The notes beneath the pieces are model-generated. The model was given only the letters and a program-made list of their open reading frames with translations. It was not told the DNA's origin and did no database searches. A stretch of 64,000 nt of DNA from Chloroflexota bacterium (lineage in GTDB: Bacteria > Chloroflexota > Limnocylindria > Limnocylindrales > CSP1-4): NCBI GenBank assembly GCA_019637815.1, contig JAHBUZ010000003.1:62001-126000 (forward strand), in the 5' to 3' direction. The position numbers and the translations under genes were made by a program. This document shows, piece by piece, positions 37,612-47,530 of the stretch; within the stretch, counting starts at the first letter, position 1; each line of letters starts with the position of its first letter.

Positions 37612-39882
37612 GTGCTGCAGGGTCGATCCATACCTCGGGGCCTGACGATCATCCTGGGAGTGGTCCTGGCGTGGTCGAGCGCGATCGTGGCGTCGACCGG
37701 CGCGACATCCGCCCAGGGGACATCCGTCCGGCTGGCCGCCGCTCGCGCCGGACACACTGCGACGCTCCTCCAGGACGGACGGGTGCTCCTCGCGGGCGGT
37801 CAGCAGAACGCGAACGGGCTGGATCCGCTCCGGTCCGCGGAGGTCTGGGATCCCGTGACGGAGACATCCTCGGCGGTCGGCTCGCTGCCGGAGGCGCGCA
37901 CCGGCCACACCGCCACGCTCCTGGCCGATGGCCGCGTGCTCCTCGTGGGCGGCATCGGGTCGCGGGGCACGGCGCTCCGGTCCGTGGCGCTGTTCGATCC
38001 GGGCGCCGGCACGTTCACGCGCACCGGCGCGCTCCGCGATGCTCGCCAGTCCCACACCGCGACGCTCCTGCCGGATGGGAAGGTGCTGATCGCTGGCGGC
38101 CTGGATGACGATGTGGACATCCTGCGGTCGGTGGAGGTGTGGGATCCCGATACCGGTACGTCCACCCGTGCCGGACGGCTCCGGACGGTGCGCATGCACC
38201 ACACCGCGACCCTGTTGCCGGACGGGCGGGTGCTCATCGTGGGCGGGGATGATGCCAGCGGCCCCCTGTCCAGCGCGGAGATCCTGGACCCCGCCGCCGC
38301 GCGATCCACGAGCACCGGGTCGCTCGCCCGTGCTCGAAGCCGGCACACGGCGTCCCTGCTGCCGGACGGCCGCGTGCTCATCGCCGGGGGCGCGGCCGTG
38401 GAGCGGACCGTGTCACGGGCGGAGATCTGGGACCCGACGTCCGGGGCCTTCAGCGCGGCTGGTGCGTTCGACACGGCGCGCGAGGTGTTCCGGTCGACGG
38501 TCCTGCCCGACGGCCGGGTGCTCGTGACGGGCGGCTGGCGCGCGCCCAGGGCGCTCGCGTCCATGGAGGCGTGGGATGCCGCGAGCGGCGGGTTCACGGC
38601 CGCGGGCGACCTGCGTCAGGCACGCTGGGATCACACTGCGACCCTGCTCGGGGACGGTCGCGTGTTCGTCGCAGGCGGCTATGACTCCCGGGAGACCGCG
38701 CGACGGAGTGCCGAGATCGTGGAGCCCGGGGGAGCGGAGCCGGTCGCCTCGCCAGGCCCGACGCTGGCCCCCGATGGGGCGATCCGCCTGGCTCGCACCG
38801 GCCACACGGCCACGTTGCTCGGGGAGGGGACCGTCCTCGTGGCAGGTGGCGCGGGACGAGCCGGCGTGCCTCGCGCGTCGGTCGAGACCTGGGACCCGGT
38901 CGCGGGTGTCGCGACGGACGCGGGGCCGCTCCGCGAGGCTCGCACCGGCCACACGGCCACGCTCCTGCCGGACGGGCGGGTGCTCGTGACAGGCGGTCAT
39001 GGTCCGGCCGGCGAGCCGCTCGGCAGCACCGAGCTGCGTGACCCGACGACGGGCCGGTTCCAGACGGCGCAGCCGCTGACGGCACCGCGGTCGGCGCACG
39101 CCGCCACCCTCCTGCCCGACGGCCGGGTGCTGATCAGCGGCGGCATCGGCCTGGAGGGCACGCTGGACACGATGGAGCTGTGGGACCCCGTGACCGGCAC
39201 ATCCACGCCGACGGGCTCGATGCTGGAGGCTCGCACCGGCCACACGGCCACGCTCCTGGCGGACGGTCGCGTGGTCATGGTGGGCGGCCAGACGGATGCC
39301 GACTCGTCGCCCCTGGCCTCGTCGGTCCCGGCCTCGTCGCCCTCGACGGCGTCGCTCGCGACCGCTCCCTCGCTCGCGAGCGCCGAGGTCTGGGATCCGG
39401 CCACGGGGACGACGACGCTGACCGGGTCGCTGCCAGCCCCGCGTTCCGGCCATACGGCCACGCTCCTGCTGGACGGCCGCGTGCTCATCGTGGGCGGTTA
39501 CGTGCCGGGCGAGGGCGCCAGCGGCTCGGCCGTGGTGTGGGAACCCGTGACCGGTGTGTTCGCGCCGGCCGGGACCCTGTCGGTCGCTCGGTTCGGGCAC
39601 ACGGCCACGCTCCTGCTGGACGGCCGCGTGCTGATCGTCGGCGGCACGACGGGCTCCGGCGCGTCCGACACTGTCGTCGAGGTAGAGGTCTGGGGTCCCG
39701 TGACCGGCACGTTCGGGCCCGCGGGCAGCCTCGCTCGTCCGCGCCAGGACCACACCGCCACGCTCCTCGCGGACGGACGAGTGTTGATCATCGCGGGTCG
39801 TGATGGGAACGGGACCGCGCTGTCATCCGTGGAGCTCTGGGACCCTGTGACCGGGGCCGTCACGGACGCTGCGGGCGATTGA
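37612..39882 (+). CDS. secreted kelch-repeat protein (two predicted beta-propellers)
   Basis: The GTG at 37612 after GGAGGGG starts a 756-residue protein with a signal peptide (GLTIILGVVLAWSSAIVASTGATSAQ, about 10-35). Fourteen kelch repeats follow, each with a core close to GHTATLLPDGRVLIVGG and ending EVWDPVTG. Repeats 1-7 and 8-14 are separated by a Pro-rich linker (about 374-390), which suggests two seven-bladed propellers. A Ser/Ala-rich loop interrupts repeat 11. No catalytic residues of galactose oxidase are evident. A surface-binding or adhesion role is likely; the ligand is unknown. Confidence 0.85.
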   Translation: MLQGRSIPRGLTIILGVVLAWSSAIVASTGATSAQGTSVRLAAARAGHTATLLQDGRVLLAGGQQNANGLDPLRSAEVWDPVTETSSAVGSLPEARTGHTATLLADGRVLLVGGIGSRGTALRSVALFDPGAGTFTRTGALRDARQSHTATLLPDGKVLIAGGLDDDVDILRSVEVWDPDTGTSTRAGRLRTVRMHHTATLLPDGRVLIVGGDDASGPLSSAEILDPAAARSTSTGSLARARSRHTASLLPDGRVLIAGGAAVERTVSRAEIWDPTSGAFSAAGAFDTAREVFRSTVLPDGRVLVTGGWRAPRALASMEAWDAASGGFTAAGDLRQARWDHTATLLGDGRVFVAGGYDSRETARRSAEIVEPGGAEPVASPGPTLAPDGAIRLARTGHTATLLGEGTVLVAGGAGRAGVPRASVETWDPVAGVATDAGPLREARTGHTATLLPDGRVLVTGGHGPAGEPLGSTELRDPTTGRFQTAQPLTAPRSAHAATLLPDGRVLISGGIGLEGTLDTMELWDPVTGTSTPTGSMLEARTGHTATLLADGRVVMVGGQTDADSSPLASSVPASSPSTASLATAPSLASAEVWDPATGTTTLTGSLPAPRSGHTATLLLDGRVLIVGGYVPGEGASGSAVVWEPVTGVFAPAGTLSVARFGHTATLLLDGRVLIVGGTTGSGASDTVVEVEVWGPVTGTFGPAGSLARPRQDHTATLLADGRVLIIAGRDGNGTALSSVELWDPVTGAVTDAAGD

Positions 39883-39964
39883 CGGCCCGCTGGCCGGCAG
39901 CGCCCCGGAGACGCATGGCCCGCTGACCGGGCAGCGCATCCTGCGGCGGGTCCGCCACACGATC

Positions 39965-40972
39965 GTGGCGGCCGCGATGGTCGCAGGCGTCGCGACCATG
40001 GGTGCCATCGTCTGGATGGTCGTGGCACCGGGGCGTGGTGGGGTCCCGGCGCTGGCCGCCATCGGTCTGCCGTATGCCCTGCCGGTCGCCGCCGTCATGG
40101 CGATGGCGGCACCCCTCGCATCACGCCGGTCGGCCCTCCTGCTGCTGACCGGCGCCCTTGCCATCACGATGCTGGTCGTGCCCCGGGTGACGGGCCTCCT
40201 GCCGCGCGATCGGGCCGCGGCCGCGAGCGACCTTGCCTCGGTGACGGTGGTCACCTACAACGCCTACGTCTTCGACCACGATCCGCCGGAACGGCTCCTC
40301 GGATCGCTTGCCGCGCTGGCGCCGGCGGTCATCGGGCTCCAGGAGGTGACCCCGGCGCGGGGGAGCGCACTCGAGAGCGACGCGACCCTGCGCCGGCTGT
40401 TCCCGTATCGCGAGATCCGTGCGGATCCCGACCGGAGCAGCCTCGCCATCCTGTCCAGCTGGCCGCTGGAGACGCGGCCCGGGCTCGAGGGCGTGTCGCT
40501 CATCGATGCGGTGGTCCGGATGCCCGATCGATCGCTCGCCGTCCTGGTCGTCCACGCGCCCTTGCCGCTGGCCCTCGGTGGCGTGCCGTTCTCGCCCGAT
40601 CGGCGGGACGCGGCGCTCGGCGCGTTCCGGGACGCGGTCGACCGGCGCATGGACGAGGGCCTGCCCGTCGTGCTCATGGGCGACCTCAACACCACCGACC
40701 GCGAGATGGCGTTCGAGACGCTCGCAGCGGGCCTCCAGGATGTCCATGCGGCGGTGGGGGAGGGACTGGGTCATGGCTGGCGGCTGCGCTTCCGGGGCGT
40801 CGTGACCCCAGCGCTGCTGCGCATCGATCACATGCTCGTCTCGCCCGACCTCGTGCCGCTGGAGAGCCGGCTGGATTGCGAGGCGAGCGCGAGCGATCAC
40901 TGCCTGCTCCGGGGTCGTCTCGGCTGGCCGGTCGCGGGACCGGTATCATCGAGCGGTCCACGCCAGCCATAG
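39965..40972 (+). CDS. membrane-anchored endonuclease/exonuclease/phosphatase family protein
   Basis: The GTG at 39965 follows a stop in frame; 335 residues. Two to three N-terminal hydrophobic segments (about 1-75) precede an EEP domain with VTYNAYVFD (N99), VIGLQEV (E127), VVLMGDLNTTD, LRIDHMLVS and ASDHCLLRGRL, so the metal-dependent hydrolase residues are complete. It resembles YafD-like extracellular-facing phosphodiesterases; the substrate is unknown. Between it and the kelch gene an imperfect 21-bp direct repeat (about 39892 and 39917) is present. Confidence 0.82.
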   Translation: MAAAMVAGVATMGAIVWMVVAPGRGGVPALAAIGLPYALPVAAVMAMAAPLASRRSALLLLTGALAITMLVVPRVTGLLPRDRAAAASDLASVTVVTYNAYVFDHDPPERLLGSLAALAPAVIGLQEVTPARGSALESDATLRRLFPYREIRADPDRSSLAILSSWPLETRPGLEGVSLIDAVVRMPDRSLAVLVVHAPLPLALGGVPFSPDRRDAALGAFRDAVDRRMDEGLPVVLMGDLNTTDREMAFETLAAGLQDVHAAVGEGLGHGWRLRFRGVVTPALLRIDHMLVSPDLVPLESRLDCEASASDHCLLRGRLGWPVAGPVSSSGPRQP

Positions 40973-40985
40973 GAAGCCCGACGCC

Positions 40986-42077
40986 ATGGTCACCGAAGCG
41001 ATCGCCCCCTCCCAGCCAGTCGCCGCCACGCGACCCCTGACCGTCGCGGTCGTGGGCGCCACCGGTCTGGTCGGGCGGACCATGATCGCCGTGCTCGGTG
41101 AGCGCGGCTTCCCGGTCGGAGAGCTGCGCCCCCTCGCGTCGCGGGCAGAGGGCCGCACGGTCGCCTTCGGTGGTCGTGAGTGGCCGGTCCAGGTCGCCAC
41201 GCCCGATTCCTTCGAGGGCGTGGACGTGGCCATCTTCTCGGCCGGTGGCGAGACCTCGCGCGTGCTCGCGCCGGAGGCCGCCAGCCGGGGCGCCGTCGTG
41301 GTCGACAACTCTTCGCAGTGGCGCATGGACCCGACCGTGCCGCTCGTCGTGTCCCAGGTGAATCCCGATGACCTGGCGCTCCACGAGGGCATCATCGCGA
41401 ACCCGAACTGCTCCACGATGCAGCTGGTACCCCTGCTCATGGCGCTCCGGGACGCGGTGGGCCTGGAGCGGGTCATCGTGGATACCTACCAGTCCGTGAG
41501 CGGTACGGGCGGCAAGGCGGTCGCGGAGCTGGAGCAGCAGACGCGTGCCTGGGCTGCCGGCCAGCCCATCGAGTCGAGCGTCTATCCGCATCAGATCGCG
41601 TTCAACGTGCTGCCCCATATCGACGTGTTCCGCGAGGACGGCTACTCCAAGGAGGAGTGGAAGGTGCTCGCGGAGAGCCGCAAGATCCTCCATCTGCCCG
41701 ACCTGCGCGTGTCCTGCACCGCCGTCCGGGTGCCGGTGGTGTCCGCCCACTCGGAGGCGGTCCACGTGGAGACGCGCGAGCCCATCACCCCGCAGCGGGC
41801 CCGCGAGCTGTTCGCGGCGGTGCCGGGCGTGGTCGTGGTGGATGACCTGGCGGCGAACCGGTACCCGCTCGCCATCGATGCCGCAGGCTCGGATGACATC
41901 TTCGTGGGCCGGGTGCGCTCGGACAGCTCGACCGATGACGGCCGGGGTCTCGCCTTCTGGTGTGTCTCGGACAACATCCGCAAGGGCGCCGCGACCAACG
42001 CGGTCCAGCTCGCGGAGATCGTGGTGGAGCGCGGCTGGCTGCTGCCGGCATCCCGGCGAGCCGCGTCGGTCGGGTGA
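40986..42077 (+). CDS. asd: aspartate-semialdehyde dehydrogenase
   Basis: ASADH reduces aspartyl phosphate to the semialdehyde for lysine, threonine, methionine and cell-wall precursors. The 363-residue protein has VVGATGLVGRTM (NADP binding, 22-33), the catalytic cysteine C142 in IIANPNCSTMQLV, and EEWKVLAESRKIL. RVPVVSAHSEAVHVE follows near the active-site His. A TATCAT box at about 40943 may be its -10. Confidence 0.96.
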   Translation: MVTEAIAPSQPVAATRPLTVAVVGATGLVGRTMIAVLGERGFPVGELRPLASRAEGRTVAFGGREWPVQVATPDSFEGVDVAIFSAGGETSRVLAPEAASRGAVVVDNSSQWRMDPTVPLVVSQVNPDDLALHEGIIANPNCSTMQLVPLLMALRDAVGLERVIVDTYQSVSGTGGKAVAELEQQTRAWAAGQPIESSVYPHQIAFNVLPHIDVFREDGYSKEEWKVLAESRKILHLPDLRVSCTAVRVPVVSAHSEAVHVETREPITPQRARELFAAVPGVVVVDDLAANRYPLAIDAAGSDDIFVGRVRSDSSTDDGRGLAFWCVSDNIRKGAATNAVQLAEIVVERGWLLPASRRAASVG

Positions 42078-42135
42078 CCCACGGCCGCCCCGTGACCTCC
42101 CGGACCGTGGCGGGACCGCGGTCGCCACGCTCGGC

Positions 42136-43038
42136 GTGACGCCCGAGGAGCGCAGCGGCGCCCTCGCGCGCATCGCCGACGAGGTGCGTACCTGTCAGCG
42201 GTGTCGCCTCGCGACGACGCGTACCCGCGCGGTGCCCGGTGAAGGCAGCCCGGACACCGAGGTGGTGTTCGTGGGGGAGGGGCCCGGTCAGAACGAGGAC
42301 CAGCAGGGCCGCCCCTTCGTGGGCGCGGCGGGTCGGTTCCTCGACGAGCTCATCACGACGGTCGGCTGGCGACGACGCGACGTGTTCATCACGAACGTGG
42401 TGAAGTGCCGCCCGCCCGGCAACCGTGACCCGGAACCGGACGAGATGGCCGCCTGCGCGCCGTACCTGCGCCGCCAGCTGGAGGTGCTGGACCCCGCGCT
42501 CGTGGTGACGCTCGGCCGGTTCTCGCTGGGCACGTTCATGCCCGGCGCCAAGATCAGCCAGGTCCACGGCACGATCCGGCCGGTGGATCCGGGCACGGGT
42601 GCACGCGCGGCGCGAGCGGTCGCGATGTATCACCCGGCCGCCGCGCTGCGTGCCACGAACCTCAAGGAGACGATGCGGGACGACATGTCCCGGATCCCCC
42701 AGGCGCTCATCGATGCCCGCGCGGCACGCCCGGCGCCCGAGGCCGACGAGCCCGCTGCGGGACCGACGGCCCCGCCGGACGCGCTCGAGCCGATCGCCGA
42801 GCCCGCCACGCCCGAGCTCCAGCCGATCGCCGAGCTCGTGCCGACGCCCGAGCCCGCGCCGGTGCCCGAGCCCGCGACGGCTCCCATGACCGACCCGATC
42901 CCCGTGGACCCCATCGAGCCCGAGATGGCGGCACCAGACCCGCCCGAGGACCTCGAGGATCTCGACCAGCTGACGACCCTGGAGGTCGTCATCGCCCCCG
43001 ACCGATCGCCGGAGACCGACCAGATGCGACTCTTCTGA
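42136..43038 (+). CDS. udg: family 4 uracil-DNA glycosylase with C-terminal clamp-binding motif
   Basis: The GTG at 42136 is the only plausible start (300 residues). The Fe-S glycosylase domain (1-190) has cysteines C20, C23, C91 and C107, motif GEGPGQNEDQQGRPFVGAAG (47-66) and MYHPAAALR (164-172). These define thermophile-type family 4 UDG, which removes uracil from DNA. Residues about 200-290 are a disordered Pro/Glu/Ala tether, and the last five residues, QMRLF (296-300), match the bacterial beta-clamp-binding consensus QxxLF. The stop overlaps the rnj start. Confidence 0.92.
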   Translation: MTPEERSGALARIADEVRTCQRCRLATTRTRAVPGEGSPDTEVVFVGEGPGQNEDQQGRPFVGAAGRFLDELITTVGWRRRDVFITNVVKCRPPGNRDPEPDEMAACAPYLRRQLEVLDPALVVTLGRFSLGTFMPGAKISQVHGTIRPVDPGTGARAARAVAMYHPAAALRATNLKETMRDDMSRIPQALIDARAARPAPEADEPAAGPTAPPDALEPIAEPATPELQPIAELVPTPEPAPVPEPATAPMTDPIPVDPIEPEMAAPDPPEDLEDLDQLTTLEVVIAPDRSPETDQMRLF

Positions 43039-44741
43039 TGCCAGCCAAGGCCCCCGTCACCCAGGCACCGCCCACCTCCACCGAACCCCTGCGGATCATC
43101 CCGCTGGGCGGGGTCGGGGAGATCGGCAAGAACATGACCGTGTTCGAGTACGACGATGAGATCGTCGTCATCGACTGCGGTCTCGCCTTCCCGGACGAGG
43201 AGATGTTCGGCATCGACCTCGTCATCCCGGACGTCTCCTATCTCAAGGAGCGCCGTCACAAGGTCAAGGCGTTCCTCATCACGCACGCCCACGAGGACCA
43301 CGTCGGGGCGCTGCCGTACGTCCTGCCGGAGTTCCCGGGCGTGCCCGTCTATGCCTCGACGCTGGCGCGTGGCCTGCTCGCCAACAAGATCAAGGAGCAC
43401 AAGCTCCGCAACAACCCGCTGCTGCCGTTCGATCCGGGTCAGACCATCGAGCTGGGCGCGTTCTCGGCGCGCGCGTTCCGGATCGGCCACTCCATCCCGG
43501 ATGCGATGGGCATCGCGCTCCACACGCCGGTGGGCACGGTCGTGCACACCGGAGACTTCAAGTTCGACCAGACCCCGGTCGATGGCAAGGGCACGGACTT
43601 CCACGAGCTGGCCCGCCTGGGCGCCGAGGGCGTGCTGTGCCTGATGTCCGATTCCACGCGCGCCGAGACGCCCGGCTACACGCCCTCCGAGCGGACCGTG
43701 GGCGAGGCCTTCCGGGGCATCATGGAAGGGCTGGACGGGCGGGTCATCGTGGCCACCTTCGCGTCGAACATCGCGCGTATCCAGCAGGTGTTCGATGCCG
43801 CCGGCGAGTTCGGTCGCAAGGTGACGGTCATCGGTCGCTCGATGGAGCAGAACACGCGCATCGCGACCGACCTCGGCTATCTCCATCCGGGCCCCGGGCA
43901 GCTGGTCCCCAAGGACCGGTTGCGGGACATCCCCGATGCCGAGATGTGCATCGCGACCACGGGTGCCCAGGGCGAGCCCATGGCGGGCCTTGCCCGGATG
44001 GCCAACCGGGATCACCGGTTCGTGGAGATCGTGCCCGGCGACACGGTCATCGTGAGCGCGAGCCCCATCCCCGGCAACGAGGAGTACGTGGCGCGCACCA
44101 TCGACAACCTGTTCAAGGTGGGTGCCAACGTCTACTACCATGCCATCCGTCATGCACACGTCTCGGGCCACGCCAGCCAGGAGGAGCTGAAGCTGATGCT
44201 CAACCTGACCCGGCCGAAGACCTTCATCCCCATCCACGGGGAGTTCCGGATGCAGGTCGCACACGGCCGCATCGCAGCGGAGGTGGGTGTGCCCCCGGAG
44301 GGCATCTTCATCCTCGAGAATGGCCAGCCCATGGAGTTCTTCGCGGACGGCACCGTGCGTCGGGCCAACCCGGTGGAGGCCGGCATGGTGTTCGTGGACG
44401 GTCTCACCGTGGGCGAGGTCGGTGACGTCGTGCTGCGGGACCGACGCGCGCTCGCCAACGACGGGATGTTCCTGGTCGTGGTCACCGTGGACAAGCAGAA
44501 CGGGCGCCTGGTGGGCAAGCCGGAGGTGGTCACGCACGGCTTCGTGGCGACACCGGACGCGGCGCTCATCGCGGGCGCCACGGAGCGCATCGCCCGCGTG
44601 CTCGAGGGTCCGGGTGACCGGATCGACCGCATCAACGAGATCGCACTGCTCAAGGAGAAGCTCAAGGACGGCCTCTCCCGCTATCTGTACGAGCAGACCC
44701 GGCGGCGTCCCATGGTGATGCCCGTGGTCGTGGAGGTCTGA
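43038..44741 (+). CDS. rnj: ribonuclease J
   Basis: RNase J is a metallo-beta-lactamase/beta-CASP nuclease with 5'-3' exo- and endonuclease activity on RNA. The 567-residue protein has IIPLGGVGEIGKNMTVFEYD, the metal motif THAHEDHVGALPYVL (82-96), HTGDFKFDQTP, MSDSTRAETPGYTPSE and IPIHGEFRMQVAHGRIAAEVG, then the C-terminal domain. It lies in a tightly overlapping udg-rnj-ftsK group. Confidence 0.96.
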   Translation: MPAKAPVTQAPPTSTEPLRIIPLGGVGEIGKNMTVFEYDDEIVVIDCGLAFPDEEMFGIDLVIPDVSYLKERRHKVKAFLITHAHEDHVGALPYVLPEFPGVPVYASTLARGLLANKIKEHKLRNNPLLPFDPGQTIELGAFSARAFRIGHSIPDAMGIALHTPVGTVVHTGDFKFDQTPVDGKGTDFHELARLGAEGVLCLMSDSTRAETPGYTPSERTVGEAFRGIMEGLDGRVIVATFASNIARIQQVFDAAGEFGRKVTVIGRSMEQNTRIATDLGYLHPGPGQLVPKDRLRDIPDAEMCIATTGAQGEPMAGLARMANRDHRFVEIVPGDTVIVSASPIPGNEEYVARTIDNLFKVGANVYYHAIRHAHVSGHASQEELKLMLNLTRPKTFIPIHGEFRMQVAHGRIAAEVGVPPEGIFILENGQPMEFFADGTVRRANPVEAGMVFVDGLTVGEVGDVVLRDRRALANDGMFLVVVTVDKQNGRLVGKPEVVTHGFVATPDAALIAGATERIARVLEGPGDRIDRINEIALLKEKLKDGLSRYLYEQTRRRPMVMPVVVEV

Positions 44742-47233
44742 TGCCCGCCAGCCGCAGCTCGGGGAGTCGCTCCGGCGCCAAGCCGCGTGCCGCGCGGCCC
44801 GCGAGCCGGTCGAAGCGCACCGCGAGCGCCAGCGCCCCGAAGACGGTCCGGGGTCCGCTGTTCGCGCCCGGCACCATCCGCTCCATCGTGGGCGTGGTGC
44901 TCATCGTGCTGGGTGGCATCACGCTCGTGGCGCTCCTGCTCGGCGGCCAGGGGGTGTTCGGCACGTTCGTGACCGAGAGCCTCCGACCGACCTTCGGCCA
45001 GGGCGCATGGCTCCTGGGTGTGCTGCTCGTGGTGGCGGGCGTGCTCGTGGAACGAGCGCCACGCATCTCCCACGGCTGGCTCGCCATCGCGCTCGGCGGT
45101 GTGCTCGTCTTCCTGGCGGGGGAGGGCCTCATCCACCTCCTGTCCGGACGTGGCGATTCGCGGGCGGACCTGAGCGCGGGCGGCGGGGGCATCGGCGAGT
45201 GGCTCGCATCGACCCTGACGGACCTCGTGGGGTCGGCGGGCGCCTTCGTGGTGCTCGTGGGCGTGGTCGTGGTGGGCATCCTGCTGCTGTTCGACATGAC
45301 CCTCCGGGCGCTCGTCCAGCCGGTCTCGACCGGCGGACGGGTGCTGGCCAGCCTGACGGGGTCCACCATCGAGGCGGCCCGCGCCCGGAGCGTCCGCGAG
45401 GACGAGGACGACGGATCCCTGGAGGCCGTGCCCGCCGGACGGTCGAAGGCCCGGACACGCGCCGAGCCGGCCACGCCCGCGGCACCGCCGCGTGAGCGGA
45501 CGGAAGCGATCCCCATCCTGCCCACGCCGGTGCCCAGCCCGGCCCCGCTCAGCCAGACCGTGTGGTCGGGTGGTCTCCTCGATCCGACGGGACCCGGGCC
45601 CGCGCCCAACGGGACCGGTGGGAAGGCCGGACCTGGCCGACCCGGCGACGCATCGCCCGCGGGTGGCGCCGCCCCGGGGCGCGCTCCCGGTGGACGGGTC
45701 ATGGCTCCGACCGCGGACGGCGCCGTGGGGGTCCTGGCGCCCGACACCGAGGTCGCGCCCAGGCCGCCCCGGGAGTGGCAGTTGCCCGCGGTGGGCATCC
45801 TGGACCTGGGTGCCACGCCCGGCAACGGCGCGAGCGTCGACCACGAGCGCAACAAGCAGATCATCGAGGAGAAGCTGCGCAGCTTCCAGATCCCGGCCCA
45901 GGTGGTGGGCACCAACAGCGGCCCGGTGGTGACCCAGTACGAGGTCAAGCCGGACGTGCGGGTCAAGGTGTCGCGCATCGAAGGGCTGTCCGACGACCTT
46001 GCGATGGCCCTCGCGGCGCGCTCCATCCGCATCGAGGCGCCCATCCCGGGCAAGGACGTGGTGGGCATCGAGATCCCCAACCATGCCCCCGAGACCGTCG
46101 GCTTCCGGCGCCTGTTCGAGGACGCCCGGATGGACCAGGCGACCAGCAAGCTGACCTTCGCCCTGGGTCGGGACGTCTCCGGCAAGGCCTACGCAGTGGA
46201 CCTCGCGCGGATGCCGCACCTGCTCATCGCGGGTGCCACGGGCTCCGGCAAGAGCGTGTGTGTCAACGCGCTCATCACGAGCCTGCTCATGCGTGCCACA
46301 CCCAGCGAGGTGGAGCTGGTGCTCGTCGATCTCAAGCGCGTGGAGCTGGCCGCCTACGCGGACCTGCCGCATCTCAAGGCACCCGTGATCATGGAGCCCA
46401 ACCAGGCACGTGCCGCGCTCGCCTGGGCGGTCGGCCAGATGGAGGACCGCTACAAGGTCCTCGCGGCCAAGGGCGAGCGCAACATCGGCGCCTACAACGC
46501 CAGTCCGCGCGTCGAGGAGGACGAGCGGATGCCGTATCTCGTGCTGGTCATCGACGAGCTCGCCGACCTGATGATGCGCGAGGGTCGCAAGGTGGAGGAC
46601 CCCATCGTCAAGCTCGCCCAGAAGGCGCGCGCGGTGGGCATCCACCTGGTGCTGGCCACGCAGCGGCCGAGCGTCAACGTGGTGACCGGTCTCATCAAGG
46701 CGAACGTGCCCAGCCGTATCGCGTTCGCGATGGCCTCCAACGTGGACAGCCGGACGGTGCTCGATTCGCCGGGTGCGGAGGAGCTCATCGGCCGGGGCGA
46801 CATGCTGTACCAGCCGTCGGATCTACCGCGGCCGGTGCGGCTCCAGGGCGTGTTCCTGTCCGATGCCGAGGTGCGCGCCGTGTGCGACGTCTGGCGCGAG
46901 CAGGAGCCCGACCCGAGCTATGACCCGGATGTGCTGGCGGGTGCAGGCGAGGACGGCGAGGAGGGCGGCGGTCAGTTCGGCTGGCTGGCCAAGCTCGCCG
47001 AGGACGAGCTCACGCCACGCGCCGCGGAGCTGGTGCTCCAGACCGGCAAGGCGAGCACGTCGATGATGCAGACCAAGCTGAAGGTGGGCTTCAACCGGGC
47101 GAGCCGGCTCATGGACGAGCTGGAGCGCGTGGGCATCGTGGGGCCCCAGGATCCGCGCAACCCCGCGACGCCTCGCCAGGTGTACGGCCCGGAAAACTGG
47201 TTGCGTGGTCCGGAGGACGTCGACGACCTTTGA
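44741..47233 (+). CDS. ftsK: DNA translocase FtsK
   Basis: FtsK pumps DNA at division and activates XerCD recombination at dif. The 830-residue protein has four N-terminal transmembrane segments (about 45-190), a Pro/Gly/Ala linker (about 200-345), and the motor domain with DHERNKQIIEEKLRSF, Walker A GATGSGKSVCVNALI and Walker B LVLVIDELADLMM. It ends in a gamma winged helix (LQTGKASTSMMQTKLKVGFNRASRLMDELERVGIVG) that reads KOPS sequences. It ends EDVDDL. After the TGA, the same frame runs 22 codons to a second EDMDDL stop. Confidence 0.96.
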   Translation: MPASRSSGSRSGAKPRAARPASRSKRTASASAPKTVRGPLFAPGTIRSIVGVVLIVLGGITLVALLLGGQGVFGTFVTESLRPTFGQGAWLLGVLLVVAGVLVERAPRISHGWLAIALGGVLVFLAGEGLIHLLSGRGDSRADLSAGGGGIGEWLASTLTDLVGSAGAFVVLVGVVVVGILLLFDMTLRALVQPVSTGGRVLASLTGSTIEAARARSVREDEDDGSLEAVPAGRSKARTRAEPATPAAPPRERTEAIPILPTPVPSPAPLSQTVWSGGLLDPTGPGPAPNGTGGKAGPGRPGDASPAGGAAPGRAPGGRVMAPTADGAVGVLAPDTEVAPRPPREWQLPAVGILDLGATPGNGASVDHERNKQIIEEKLRSFQIPAQVVGTNSGPVVTQYEVKPDVRVKVSRIEGLSDDLAMALAARSIRIEAPIPGKDVVGIEIPNHAPETVGFRRLFEDARMDQATSKLTFALGRDVSGKAYAVDLARMPHLLIAGATGSGKSVCVNALITSLLMRATPSEVELVLVDLKRVELAAYADLPHLKAPVIMEPNQARAALAWAVGQMEDRYKVLAAKGERNIGAYNASPRVEEDERMPYLVLVIDELADLMMREGRKVEDPIVKLAQKARAVGIHLVLATQRPSVNVVTGLIKANVPSRIAFAMASNVDSRTVLDSPGAEELIGRGDMLYQPSDLPRPVRLQGVFLSDAEVRAVCDVWREQEPDPSYDPDVLAGAGEDGEEGGGQFGWLAKLAEDELTPRAAELVLQTGKASTSMMQTKLKVGFNRASRLMDELERVGIVGPQDPRNPATPRQVYGPENWLRGPEDVDDL

Positions 47234-47530
47234 CGCCGCCATGTCATCGACTGGCAGGGAGAGGATCGGATCCGTGGCGCAGAGGACATGGACGACCTCT
47301 GAGCCCGGCACGCCCGCAGCGGACCCCACCGAACGGCACCGGACCGACCGATCCGGTCGTCGCTGACCTCGATCGTCACCCGACCATCCGACCACCCCGG
47401 ACCCGACCATCCACCGCCGGCCGGGACTGGCGCGACGTCGTAGACTGAGGGCTGCCGCGGGGAGGTGGACGGCCCTCGCTGCGCGCGACCGGAATGACTC
47501 ACCGCAGGGATCAGGGGATCGACCGAAGGC

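Noticed and set aside
39892-39941. Imperfect 21-bp direct repeat before the EEP gene as a mobile-element scar
   Set aside because: No inverted repeats, transposase or target duplication nearby; probably simple GC-rich duplication.
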